This document shows, one piece after another, positions 15,682 through 23,986 of a stretch of 34,299 bases of DNA. The position numbers and the translations under genes were made by a program. The DNA lies in the NCBI GenBank assembly GCA_014874385.1, contig JACWAE010000097.1, forward strand, positions 1 through 34,299, written 5' to 3'. Numbering within the stretch: the first letter of the stretch is position 1; each line of letters begins with the position of its first letter. The notes beneath the pieces were generated by a model. It made no database searches. It was given only the letters and a program-made list of their open reading frames with translations, and was not told the origin of the DNA. Origin of the DNA: Dehalococcoidia bacterium. Lineage in GTDB: Bacteria; Chloroflexota; Dehalococcoidia; SZUA-161.

Positions 15682-16931
15682 GCCAGCTCCCTGGGGTCAG
15701 TAATTACGCCTGTTATGGCTGAAGCCGCAGCAGTGGCTGGGCTCGATAGGTAAATAAAGGCGTTGGGATTGCCCATCCTGCCCTTGAAGTTGCGGTTGGC
15801 TGTGGAGAGGCAGACCTCCCCATTGCCCAGTATCCCCTGATGCCCTCCCACGCAGGCGGCGCACCCGGGCGGGAGGATAATCGCACCTGCCTGAATCAGG
15901 GTTCGAATATATCCTGCTTTGATGGCATCGAGGAGCACCTCTTTAGAGGCTGGAGCTACTAACAAGCGCGTATCGTGATGCCGCTTCTTGCCCTTGAGTA
16001 TTCTGGCTACAATAGCCAGGTCGTCGAGACGGCCGTTGGTGCAGGTACCGATAAATACCTGATGCACCCTGGTGCCTTTGACATCTGTAACCAGTGCAGT
16101 GTTGTCCACCGTATGCGGTTTTGACACCATAGGCTCTAATTTGGCAGCATTGATTTCAATGACCTGCTCGTATGTGGCATCTGTGTCGGGCTGGAGGGGA
16201 CGCCATTTCTCTCCGCGACCTCGGCTTTCGAGATACTTCTTGGTGATCTCATCTGAAGGGAAAAGCCCCGTTTTGGCGCCGGCCTCTACTGTCATATTGG
16301 CGATGGTGAGCCGTTGCGAAATAGGCATACGGTCTATGGTGCTGCCGCCGAACTCGAGGGACATGTAGGTGGCGCCATCGGCGCCAATCTTACCGATGAG
16401 ATAGAGTATCAGGTCTTTGGCTGAGACCATTTTGGGAAAACGCCCGCTGACATTGACCTTGATGCCGGGCGGCACGCGGAACCAAGTCTTGCCCAGAGCG
16501 AATGCGATGGCTATGTCGGTGGAGCCCATGCCGGTGGCGAAGGCGCACAGCGCCCCTGCGGTAACGGTATGGGAGTCGGCGCCAACGATTATATCGCTGG
16601 GGCTGGCGTATGACTCAGTAATTACCTGGTGGCAGATGCCTTCGCCGATATCGGAAAGGCAAGCACCGCATTTCCTGGCGAAATCGCGGATAAGCAGGTG
16701 GTCGTTGGAAAGCTCCTTGGTGGGTGTGGGAGCATTATGGTCGAGGAAGAAGATGGTAGATGCAGGGCAAGCTAAGCGGTCGAAGCCGCAGGCCTGGAAC
16801 TGCCTTATCGCCAGGGGCCCTGTGCCATCCTGGGCAAAGACCGTATCAACGGGAGCTATCACAATATCGCCAGCGCGTGCGTCGATACCTGACTTTTCGC
16901 TCAGTATTTTTTCTGCCAGCGTTTTCCCCAT
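15678..16931 (-). CDS. Aconitase/isopropylmalate isomerase-type large subunit
   Basis: 417 residues. 4Fe-4S ligands are visible as GTCTNGRLDD and PPGCAACVGG (C...CxxC), and VGADSHTVTAGAL and DHNAPTPTKE are family blocks. With the small subunit it dehydrates and rehydrates a 2-hydroxy acid, here probably citrate to isocitrate, judged from operon position between pyruvate carboxylation and isocitrate dehydrogenase. Sequence alone fits LeuC, homoaconitase or this role. No other leucine-pathway gene is nearby. A purine-rich GGTGGGGGG lies before the ATG. Confidence 0.9.
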   Translation of the reverse strand: MGKTLAEKILSEKSGIDARAGDIVIAPVDTVFAQDGTGPLAIRQFQACGFDRLACPASTIFFLDHNAPTPTKELSNDHLLIRDFARKCGACLSDIGEGICHQVITESYASPSDIIVGADSHTVTAGALCAFATGMGSTDIAIAFALGKTWFRVPPGIKVNVSGRFPKMVSAKDLILYLIGKIGADGATYMSLEFGGSTIDRMPISQRLTIANMTVEAGAKTGLFPSDEITKKYLESRGRGEKWRPLQPDTDATYEQVIEINAAKLEPMVSKPHTVDNTALVTDVKGTRVHQVFIGTCTNGRLDDLAIVARILKGKKRHHDTRLLVAPASKEVLLDAIKAGYIRTLIQAGAIILPPGCAACVGGHQGILGNGEVCLSTANRNFKGRMGNPNAFIYLSSPATAAASAITGVITDPRELA

Positions 16932-16961
16932 ATTCCCCCCACCTTCACCGACTAAAAATTA

Positions 16962-16989
16962 GTAGGGGCGTTCAATTGAACGCCCCTAC
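16962..16989. repeat. Perfect 28-bp palindrome with GTAG ends
   Basis: GTAGGGGCGTTCAA followed at once by its exact reverse complement. It lies between the carboxyltransferase stop and the aconitase-like start. Both ends carry GTAG/CTAC, so it fits the hairpin superfamily; as RNA it would form a strong intra-operon stem. Confidence 0.85.
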
Positions 16990-17023
16990 AGTTTACATGT
17001 ATCTGTGTTTCCAGGCAACCTCA

Positions 17024-18979
17024 CTATTTGGTGGAGATTATCGCCAGCACTTCGCCTTTCTTTACTGCCGCGCCTGCGGCGAAGTTTACGGCTTTAATTG
17101 TTCCAGCAGCGGGTGTGGGGATGGCGTTCTCCATCTTCATCGCCTCCAGCATGACCACGATGTCCCCTGCCTTGACTTTGTCTCCTACATTTACCATATA
17201 GCGGATCACTGTCCCCGGCATCGGCACAGGCAGTGTGACGTCTCCTTCGGCGACTGCTGCTGGGGCTGCCTCTTTCTTTACTTCGGGCTTGGGCGCCTCA
17301 GCCGGCCTGGCTGCCGGTTGAGCAATCTGAGCAGGGGCTGCAACGGCGGGTCGGCTGGCAACCGGCCCCGATATAATTGCGCCACCCGTAGGCTCAACCT
17401 CTACCTTGTAGTATTCGTTCTCGACAAAGACGTTGAAGGTTCTAATACCCGGGCCTTTGGCAGGTACTTCCTTCTTGGGCGCTTCTACTTTCTCTACAAG
17501 CTTTCCTGCCAGGGCTTTGGCGATAAGCTCGTCCTCTTTCTTGACATCCTCTAGAGTCTTGGGCTTCATGGATGCTGGCACAGGCTCAAGTCCATACTTT
17601 ATACGCAGGTATTTCATACCGGTCTGTGGATATATGGCATATATAAGTACGTCTCCAATATCTTTAGCGATGTCCTTTGTATCCTGCCTGGCTTTTTCCA
17701 TCTCCGGCTTCAGTAAGTCAGCGGCACGGCCTGTATACGGGGTTTCGCCCTTCTCATAACCCTTGAGCACTATCTTCTGCACCTCGGGGTCTACGGGTGC
17801 CGGCGGTTTGCCATACATTCCGTATACATAATCCTTCACCTGCCCTGAGATCATCTTGTATCTGCCAAAGAGGACGTTCTGCACAGCTTGAATGCCCACA
17901 ATCTGGCTTGTAGGAGTTACCAGAGGAGGGTAGCCCAGCTCTTTACGAACACGCGGCAGCTCCGCTTGAACCTCATGTAACCTATTCAAGGCGTCCGCTT
18001 CCCTTAATTGAGACACCAGATTAGTAGTCATACCGCCTGGAATCTGGTGCATCAAAACGCCGGTATCGATGATGGACATCTTGCTGGTATCCAGGAAGCT
18101 GCGATACTTGGGCCCTATGGATTCAAAATAATCGTCCAGCTTGAGGAGTTTCCCCAGGTCAAGGCCGCTGTCTCTCGACGTACCCTGCAGGGCTGCGACG
18201 ATAGGCTCGATGGCTGGCTGGGAGGAGCGCAGGGCAAATGGTGCCAGACAAGTATCTATAATATCAACTCCGGCTTCGATGGCTTTAAGGCAGGTCATGG
18301 AAGCCATGCCGCTGGTATAGTGAGTATGCAGTTCAACCGGAATTTTGAGAGCTGCTTTGAGAGCAGTGACCAGTTCGTATGCATCGTACGGTGAGAGCAA
18401 TCCTGCCATATCTTTAATGCAGAGGCTATCGGCGCCCATGTCCTGGAAGGTAACCGCCTTTTTCACCCAGTAATCGAGGTTGAAGACAGGGCCACCGATT
18501 TTGTTTTCGGTGAGAGAAAAGCTGAGGCAGGCCTGGATATGCTTCCCTGCTTTCTTTATTGCTGTGAACGAAGCCTGAACATTGCGCTCATCGTTCAGAG
18601 CGTCGAAAACACGAAAGATGTCTATCCCAACCTCTGCAGTGTGTTTTACAAAGGCATCAACTACATCGTCAGCATAGTTCCGGTATCCCACCAGGTTCTG
18701 TCCCCTGAGCAGCATCTGCAGCGGCGTATTAGGCATCAATTTCTTGAGAATACGTACTCTTTCCCAGGGGTCTTCGTTTAAGAACCGTGTGCACACATCG
18801 AATGTAGCACCGCCCCAGACCTCCATAGCATAGAAGCCGACCTTTTCCATATCCGGGGCGATGGCTTTCATATCCTCGATGCGCATCCTGGTTGCAAATG
18901 AGGACTGGTGTGCATCCCTGAATGTAGTATCACATATTTTGACAGGGTTCTTACTTTTTGAGTTCGCCTTTGCAGACAT
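17024..18979 (-). CDS. Pyruvate/oxaloacetate carboxyltransferase fused to biotin carrier domain
   Basis: 651 residues. The N-terminal HMGL-like TIM barrel has CDTTFRDAHQS, the metal block ELHTHYTSG and MLLRGQNLVGYRN. A conserved PYC/OadA domain follows. An Ala/Pro linker (about 515-580) leads to a biotinyl domain with EAMKMEN, Lys about 615. It moves CO2 between carboxybiotin and pyruvate/oxaloacetate. This equals the 5S plus 1.3S parts of Propionibacterium transcarboxylase, OadA of the sodium pump, or PycB of two-subunit pyruvate carboxylase. No biotin carboxylase or membrane OadB is in the window; the 12S-like gene just upstream favours a transcarboxylase or shared-carrier arrangement. Good ribosome site AAGGAGG. 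First C4-forming step ahead of mdh, fumarase and sdh. Confidence 0.92.
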   Translation of the reverse strand: MSAKANSKSKNPVKICDTTFRDAHQSSFATRMRIEDMKAIAPDMEKVGFYAMEVWGGATFDVCTRFLNEDPWERVRILKKLMPNTPLQMLLRGQNLVGYRNYADDVVDAFVKHTAEVGIDIFRVFDALNDERNVQASFTAIKKAGKHIQACLSFSLTENKIGGPVFNLDYWVKKAVTFQDMGADSLCIKDMAGLLSPYDAYELVTALKAALKIPVELHTHYTSGMASMTCLKAIEAGVDIIDTCLAPFALRSSQPAIEPIVAALQGTSRDSGLDLGKLLKLDDYFESIGPKYRSFLDTSKMSIIDTGVLMHQIPGGMTTNLVSQLREADALNRLHEVQAELPRVRKELGYPPLVTPTSQIVGIQAVQNVLFGRYKMISGQVKDYVYGMYGKPPAPVDPEVQKIVLKGYEKGETPYTGRAADLLKPEMEKARQDTKDIAKDIGDVLIYAIYPQTGMKYLRIKYGLEPVPASMKPKTLEDVKKEDELIAKALAGKLVEKVEAPKKEVPAKGPGIRTFNVFVENEYYKVEVEPTGGAIISGPVASRPAVAAPAQIAQPAARPAEAPKPEVKKEAAPAAVAEGDVTLPVPMPGTVIRYMVNVGDKVKAGDIVVMLEAMKMENAIPTPAAGTIKAVNFAAGAAVKKGEVLAIISTK

Positions 18980-19029
18980 GGCTTATGCCTCCTTCAGATT
19001 GACATAAAATGCGCTATGCGCACCTCATT

Positions 19030-19224
19030 CTAGACTATTCTTCGCTGCCATAATTGGCGCATCCTCATCATCTCTTCGCGGCCTGAGACGTGCCACAGGC
19101 TTATCGCCGGAACTGGCCTACGCTGTGGCATAGCTATCATTTCGCGAGCCATTTCCTCTTCTTCCATATACGCGTTTACAGCCGCCATTATGGCTGCCGT
19201 TATCTTCCCTCTATCTTTGTCCAT
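19030..19224 (-). CDS. Small carboxyltransferase-associated subunit (64 aa)
   Basis: 64 residues, very rich in Met, Glu and Arg. An N-terminal helix (ITAAIMAAVNAYMEEEE) is followed by a Pro-containing linker and a C-terminal block ISLWHVSGREEMMRMRQLWQ. Proteins with an alanine-rich acidic helix and a W-x-x-x-GR...M..R..W-Q-RR tail occur, as I recall, between acyl-CoA carboxylase beta and biotin-protein genes. No transmembrane segment, so it is not a classical OadG. I infer an assembly or linker role between the 12S-like and 5S-like proteins. Ribosome site weak. Confidence 0.65.
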   Translation of the reverse strand: MDKDRGKITAAIMAAVNAYMEEEEMAREMIAMPQRRPVPAISLWHVSGREEMMRMRQLWQRRIV

Positions 19225-19268
19225 TATTTTACCCCGCAGTGTTGTTTGCAGCAGGTAGCTTAGGCAAT

Positions 19269-19376
19269 CTTTTCAACCCCCTGCATCCCCCAGTCTTGGG
19301 GGACTTTGGGTATTGGGGGACACCCCCAAGCCCCTGGCAAAGGGGCTCTGCCCCTCTGCACTCCCTTATTTAACTG
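19269..19376. repeat. G/C-run intergenic repeat, copy 4
   Basis: Starts CAACCCCCTGCATCCCCCAG, then GGGGGACTTTGGGTATTGGG and CAAAGGGGCTCTGCCCCTCT. Lacks the GGCAAGCTCAGG core of copies 2 and 3; resembles copy 5 (31092). Lies between the 12S-like gene and the small subunit. Confidence 0.75.
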
Positions 19377-19386
19377 AGTAGACTCC

Positions 19387-20940
19387 TTACATTGGGATGT
19401 TGCCGTGCTTCTTGGGCGGCCTGGTCTCGCGCTTGGTCGACAGGAACTCCAGGGCGTTGATTATCTTGGGACGGCTGTCGCTGGGCATAATGACTTCATC
19501 CACCAACCCACGGGCCGCCGCAATATAGGGGGTATAGAACAGATTGCGGTATTCTTCTATCTTCTCCTGCAGCTTTGCCTTGGGGTCAGCAGCCTCAGAT
19601 ATCTCCTTGCGGTGTATGATATTGGCAGCGCCCTCGGCACCCATGACCGCAATCTCAGCGGTGGGCCAGGCGAATACCATATCTGCGCCCAGGTCCTTGG
19701 CGCACATAGCGAGGTAGGCACCACCGTAGGCTTTGCGCACTATCATAGTGATTTTGGGCACTGTAGCTTCCGAATAGCACCACAGGAGCTTGGCGCCATG
19801 TCTGATTATACCGTTCCACTCCTGGTCTGTACCCGGTAAGTATCCCGGAACGTCTACGATTGTGAGCAGCGGGATATTGAAGGCATCGCAGAACCTGATG
19901 AAGCGCGTAGCCTTATCGGAAGCATTGACGTCCAGGCTTCCAGCAATCATCTGAGGATTGTTGGCGATAATTCCCACGGTTCTGCCATTTACCCGGGCGA
20001 AGCAGACGATGATATTCTCAGCGTAGAGGGAGTGCGGCTCCATGATTGTGCCATTATCCACTATAGAGCGGATAACTTCTCTCATATCATAGCTCTGACG
20101 GGCGCTCTCGGGGATTATGGCATCAAGGGCCGGAGTAATGCGGGCAGGGTTATCTCCCGTATCAATGATGGGGGGGTCTTCCATGTTATTGGAGGGCAAG
20201 TAGCTGAGAAGCTCCTTGATCCTCTCTATGGCGTGGGTATCGCTATCGCAGATGAAGTGGGCTACGCCGCTCTTGGTATTATGAACCAGGGCTCCGCCCA
20301 GATTTTCGAAGTCTATTGTTTCTCCGCTTACTGTTTTGATAACCTCTGGTCCGGTGATAAACATGTAGCTGGTCTGCTTGACCATGAAAATCCAGTCGGT
20401 CATGGCCGGGGAATAAACCGCCCCTCCGGCAGTAGGGCCCATTATCGCCGATATCTGAGGGATAACCCCGGAGGCGCAGGAATTGCGGTAGAATATGCTG
20501 CCATACCCTGCAAGGGCATCGATACCCTCCTGAATGCGAGCACCACCAGAGTCATTCAAGCCTACGCAGGGCACGCCCAGCTTCATGGCCAGGTCCATGA
20601 CTTTGGCGATCTTCTTGGCGTGCATCTCGCCCAGGCTTCCGCCACGAGCGGTAAAGTCCTGGGAGTAGGCGCATACCTGGCGGCCGTTCACCAAGCCGTA
20701 GCCTGTGACCACGCCCTCGCCAGCGATGTAGGTCTTGGGCATGTCGAAGTCGGAACAGCGATGGCGCACAAACATATCGAGTTCGCAAAAGCTGCCGGGG
20801 TCGAAGAGCAGGTCGAGCCTCTCTCTTGCCGTCAGCTTGCCAGACTTGTGCTGCTTATCAATAGCCTGCGGCCCCCCTGCCGCCTTTTCCTTATCTTGTC
20901 TCGTTTTTAAATCTTTTAACCGATCGGGAACTGTTGCCAT
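19387..20940 (-). CDS. Acyl-CoA carboxylase/transcarboxylase carboxyltransferase (12S/MmdA/PccB type)
   Basis: 517 residues from the ATG at 20940, chosen for AAGGAG 7 bases upstream; the ATG at 20967 has no site. Two crotonase-like halves: the first has NDSGGARIQEGIDALAGYG, the second VDVPGYLPGTDQEWNGIIRHG and MVRKAYGGAYLAM, which are standard for propionyl-/methylmalonyl-CoA carboxyltransferases. It transfers CO2 between carboxybiotin and propionyl-CoA (or acetyl-CoA). Size and sequence fit the 12S subunit of transcarboxylase, PccB or MmdA equally well. First gene of the minus-strand cluster, followed by the small subunit and the biotin-bearing pyruvate protein. Confidence 0.93.
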   Translation of the reverse strand: MATVPDRLKDLKTRQDKEKAAGGPQAIDKQHKSGKLTARERLDLLFDPGSFCELDMFVRHRCSDFDMPKTYIAGEGVVTGYGLVNGRQVCAYSQDFTARGGSLGEMHAKKIAKVMDLAMKLGVPCVGLNDSGGARIQEGIDALAGYGSIFYRNSCASGVIPQISAIMGPTAGGAVYSPAMTDWIFMVKQTSYMFITGPEVIKTVSGETIDFENLGGALVHNTKSGVAHFICDSDTHAIERIKELLSYLPSNNMEDPPIIDTGDNPARITPALDAIIPESARQSYDMREVIRSIVDNGTIMEPHSLYAENIIVCFARVNGRTVGIIANNPQMIAGSLDVNASDKATRFIRFCDAFNIPLLTIVDVPGYLPGTDQEWNGIIRHGAKLLWCYSEATVPKITMIVRKAYGGAYLAMCAKDLGADMVFAWPTAEIAVMGAEGAANIIHRKEISEAADPKAKLQEKIEEYRNLFYTPYIAAARGLVDEVIMPSDSRPKIINALEFLSTKRETRPPKKHGNIPM

Positions 20941-21312
20941 CAGGCCTCTCCTTTCTTTGCCTGACATTTAGGTTCTCTGTTTCAGTAATAGGTGTTAAAC
21001 CGTTAAGAGACACGAAATCTTGTAGTCCCATATCTTAGCCGTGGTGGTGAGCAGGCGGAATCTGGAGGTAACATTTGTCCCGTTAGAAATCGTAAAAAGG
21101 AATATGAGCAGTCGTTTCACCATGCCTCTTAATCAAAACAATCGCCGAGATAAACTCGGTTACCAATGTTCAGTATGCCAGTTAGAGGCTTTTTTGTCAA
21201 GCTGTACTCGAGGGCAGTTGGGAACGCTATGCGATTGGGAAAACAGTGACCAAGTGTGGTAGAATATGCAGCAAAATCCAGTTTGAACGACAAGTAGTAC
21301 GAGGTTAATTGG
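20941..21312. other. Divergent intergenic region, carboxyltransferase / rimI
   Basis: 372 bp without a gene. It should hold the promoter of the large minus-strand cluster, but I find no convincing -35/-10 pair for it. Short open frames (such as 21041-21262 on the plus strand) have no recognisable content. A rimI promoter candidate is listed separately. Confidence 0.5.
21235..21265 (+). promoter_or_regulatory. Candidate rimI promoter
   Basis: TTGGGA (21235-21240), 19-bp spacer, TAGAAT (21260-21265) preceded by TGG, an extended -10. Spacer longer than ideal. About 48 bp before the ATG. Confidence 0.45.
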
Positions 21313-21981
21313 ATGGCGATTTACTCTATTCGGGCAATGGAGTTAAGGGATATATCTCAGGTGTCTCAGATCGAGCGGGAAGCCTTTCCCCCACCCTGGC
21401 CTGCCACCAATTTCAAGAGGGAACTGGTATCTAATAGCCTGACCTATTACTTTGTGGCTAATGAGGAGACGCCCGAGCAAAAGGAGCCGGCCCCTGTGAT
21501 AGAGGCTGTAAATAACCCTGGCCCTTCGAAATCAAGGCTTGAGGCGTTGAGATTCGGGCTGAGACGCTTGTTCGGGGGGAGGGAAATGCCAGCAGTTCCA
21601 AGTCAATTTATCCTGGGATTTGCCGGGCTCTGGTTCATGGTGGATGAGGCCCATCTCGCTAACATAGCGGTGCGAGAGACTTCCCGACACCAGGGTATAG
21701 GGGAGCGTCTGCTTATCGCAGCGATAGAGGTCTCCATTGAGCGTAAGGCAAAGTTCTTCACGCTTGAGGTGCGCGTCTCTAATAGGGTAGCTCAATCCCT
21801 CTACAGGAAATATGGCCTGATTGAGGTGGGGACACGCCGCGGCTACTATATGGATAACAAAGAGGATGCTGTGATTATGACCGCAGAGGGGATTACATCG
21901 ACTCCATATGTGAAGAGGTTTCAGGACCTGAAGCAAGCCCACGCCCAGAAATGGGGGAATCAGGTCTTCTTAGCCCGCTAA
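21313..21981 (+). CDS. rimI: GNAT N-acetyltransferase, RimI-like, with an extra internal segment
   Basis: 222 residues; classical RimI is about 150. N-terminal IRAMELRDISQVSQIEREAF, acetyl-CoA loop RETSRHQGIGERLL (121-134) and the RimI C-terminal pattern LEVRVSNRVAQSLYRKYGL...RRGYYMDNKEDAVIM. In RimI this enzyme acetylates the N-terminus of ribosomal protein S18. An insertion of about 48 residues (51-98), basic and Pro-rich, sits between the first strands, and the C-terminus is extended about 30 residues. Its stop overlaps the prmC stop tail to tail. Confidence 0.85.
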   Translation: MAIYSIRAMELRDISQVSQIEREAFPPPWPATNFKRELVSNSLTYYFVANEETPEQKEPAPVIEAVNNPGPSKSRLEALRFGLRRLFGGREMPAVPSQFILGFAGLWFMVDEAHLANIAVRETSRHQGIGERLLIAAIEVSIERKAKFFTLEVRVSNRVAQSLYRKYGLIEVGTRRGYYMDNKEDAVIMTAEGITSTPYVKRFQDLKQAHAQKWGNQVFLAR

Positions 21982-22784
21982 GCAGGGTAAATCATTACTG
22001 CCCGGTCAAGTCCAGCGAGGTCAGTAATTACACTGACTCTGGAATTGGGTATATATTGCTTAGCTAGCTCCGATACAGTTTGTCCTTGTTCATATCCTAT
22101 CTCAAGCATAATTGCCCCTTTAGGTAGCAGCTTTCTCCCGGCTTGCGACAGAAGTCTCTCAATTTGTTTAAGACCATCCATGCCTCCTGCCAGAGCGATC
22201 TGCGGCTCGAACATTGATATTTCTGGGGGCAGTGTGGGCAGTTCTGTCTCCCTGATATAAGGCAAGTTGGCAACGATTAGATGCACCGGTTCAGGCAAGG
22301 GGTCGAGGAGATCGCCATGTAGCAAAGTAATCCTATCGCTCACGCCGTGGCGTCGGCAATTGCTCCTGGCTACTTCGAGAGCGGCTGAGGAGATGTCTGA
22401 AGCGTAAATTTTCACCTTAGATAGATGAAGGGCGATGGCGATAGAGATGGCTCCGCAGCCGGTGCCGATATCGGCAATTAAGCAGGATTGAGGGAGGGCA
22501 GCGTTGGCCAGCTCGATTGCCTTCTCTACCAGCAGCTCTGTCTCGGGGCGAGGGATGAGGGTACCGGGGGAAATCTGAAAGTCGATGCCGAAGAACTCCT
22601 TATGGCCGGTGATGTAGGCAGTGGGTTCATGGTTCAAGCGACGTTTAATGAGGCTGGAGAAGGCTGTGGTTTGCTCATTCGAGAGCTCTTGTTTTGTGTT
22701 GACATAAAGGCCAACGCGGTCAAGCCCTAAGAGATGTGCCAAGAGAATCTCAGCCTCGAGGCGCGGATTGTCGATATTGTGCAT
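21978..22784 (-). CDS. prmC: Release-factor glutamine methyltransferase
   Basis: 268 residues from the ATG at 22784. Catalytic NLPY motif in LIVANLPYIRETE, SAM motif IADIGTGCGAISIAIA and PRPETELLVEKA are standard for PrmC, which methylates the GGQ glutamine of release factors; the gene follows prfA as usual. The start is problematic. In frame upstream, 15 codons read [15 protein letters not shown], matching the usual PrmC N-terminus and beginning at 22829 with GTA, 10 bases after a GGAGG and overlapping the prfA stop. ATG 22784 has no ribosome site. Either translation begins at a non-standard codon or the protein lacks its first helix. Confidence 0.92.
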   Translation of the reverse strand: MHNIDNPRLEAEILLAHLLGLDRVGLYVNTKQELSNEQTTAFSSLIKRRLNHEPTAYITGHKEFFGIDFQISPGTLIPRPETELLVEKAIELANAALPQSCLIADIGTGCGAISIAIALHLSKVKIYASDISSAALEVARSNCRRHGVSDRITLLHGDLLDPLPEPVHLIVANLPYIRETELPTLPPEISMFEPQIALAGGMDGLKQIERLLSQAGRKLLPKGAIMLEIGYEQGQTVSELAKQYIPNSRVSVITDLAGLDRAVMIYPA

Positions 22785-22825
22785 ATGGAGGTCTTTTACG
22801 GCACGGTTTAGCGTCTCGGCTAAGG

Positions 22826-23896
22826 TTACCCCACTTTCGCCTCCAGTTGCTTGGCCTGGTCGGCAGTGGCTACAGCATCGATGATGTCGTCGAGGTTGCC
22901 CTCTAATATGCCTTCAAGGTTATGGACGGTCAGGCCGATACGGTGGTCTGTGACTCTACTCTGAGGGAAATTATAGGTTCTAATCTTCTCCGAACGGTCA
23001 CCTGTACCCACCTGAGAGCGGCGGGCGTCGGTCACTTCCTGGAATTGACGTTGTCGCTCCTGGTCCAGGAGGCGCGCACGAAGCACTGCCATTGCTTTGA
23101 TCTTATTCTGCAATTGAGAGCGTTCGTCCTGGCAGACAACCACCATTCCAGTGGGTATGTGTGTTATGCGCACTGCGGAGGCCACTTTGTTGACATTCTG
23201 GCCTCCGGCACCGCCGCTGCGGAAGGTGTCTACCCTTAAATCGTTAGGATCGACGGCGACCTCGATCTCCTCTGCCTCTGGCAGCACGGCTACAGTCGCC
23301 GTAGAGGTATGAATGCGCCCTGATGATTCGGTTACTGGCACACGCTGCACGCGGTGAACTCCACTCTCATACTTCAGCCTGCTGTAGACCCCTTTACCCT
23401 TGATCTCAAAGATGACCTCCTTGAAGCCGCCGATGCCTGTTTCGTTGCTGTTTAAGATGTCCACTTTCCAACCTTTGGCAGCGGCGTAGCGGGAGTACAT
23501 CCGGAAGATGCTGGCGGCAAACAGCGCTGCCTCCTCGCCTCCCGCGCCGGCGCGGATCTCTACTATGACATCCTTTTTGTCAGCAGGGTCTTTGGGGAGG
23601 AGAGCGACCTTGAGTTCTTGCAGCAGGCGCTCACGCCTGCCCTGGAGGTTTTCTACCTCCTCTTTGGCGAGGACAGCCATATCGTCATCGAGCTTCTGGT
23701 TGAGCATGGCCTGGGTATCCTCCAGGCTTTTCACAGTGGCTTTGTATTCCCGATACCTGGTCACCACTTCCTCGAGGCTTGCTCGCTCCCGCGCCAGATT
23801 ATGCAACTTCTCGAAGTCAAGAGCTATCTCAGGACGGGCCATAAGCTCGTTCAGCTCTTCATAGCGTTTTTCGATTGATTCCAGTCGCTCCAGCAT
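22826..23896 (-). CDS. prfA: Peptide chain release factor 1
   Basis: 356 residues, normal length. The GGQ motif is in [19 protein letters not shown], the peptidyl-transferase contact that PrmC methylates. The stop-reading PVT of RF1 is in [20 protein letters not shown], marking RF1 (UAA/UAG) rather than RF2. Ribosome site AGGTG before the ATG. Followed by prmC with overlapping coding potential. Confidence 0.96.
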   Translation of the reverse strand: MLERLESIEKRYEELNELMARPEIALDFEKLHNLARERASLEEVVTRYREYKATVKSLEDTQAMLNQKLDDDMAVLAKEEVENLQGRRERLLQELKVALLPKDPADKKDVIVEIRAGAGGEEAALFAASIFRMYSRYAAAKGWKVDILNSNETGIGGFKEVIFEIKGKGVYSRLKYESGVHRVQRVPVTESSGRIHTSTATVAVLPEAEEIEVAVDPNDLRVDTFRSGGAGGQNVNKVASAVRITHIPTGMVVVCQDERSQLQNKIKAMAVLRARLLDQERQRQFQEVTDARRSQVGTGDRSEKIRTYNFPQSRVTDHRIGLTVHNLEGILEGNLDDIIDAVATADQAKQLEAKVG

Positions 23897-23986
23897 AGTT
23901 CACCTAACAGAGATTATCTCATGCTCGGGTATCTAGAATATTATAGCACAGGTGAGATGCTTTTGAATGCGGAAGGCCCGGTACAG

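Noticed and set aside
15678-16931. Leucine biosynthesis leuC assignment
   Set aside because: Gene neighbours are all TCA or anaplerotic and the small-subunit loop carries Arg; kept as aconitase-like, with LeuC only as an alternative.
21041-21262. 73-residue plus-strand frame before rimI
   Set aside because: No ribosome site, no recognisable sequence, and it runs into the rimI promoter region.
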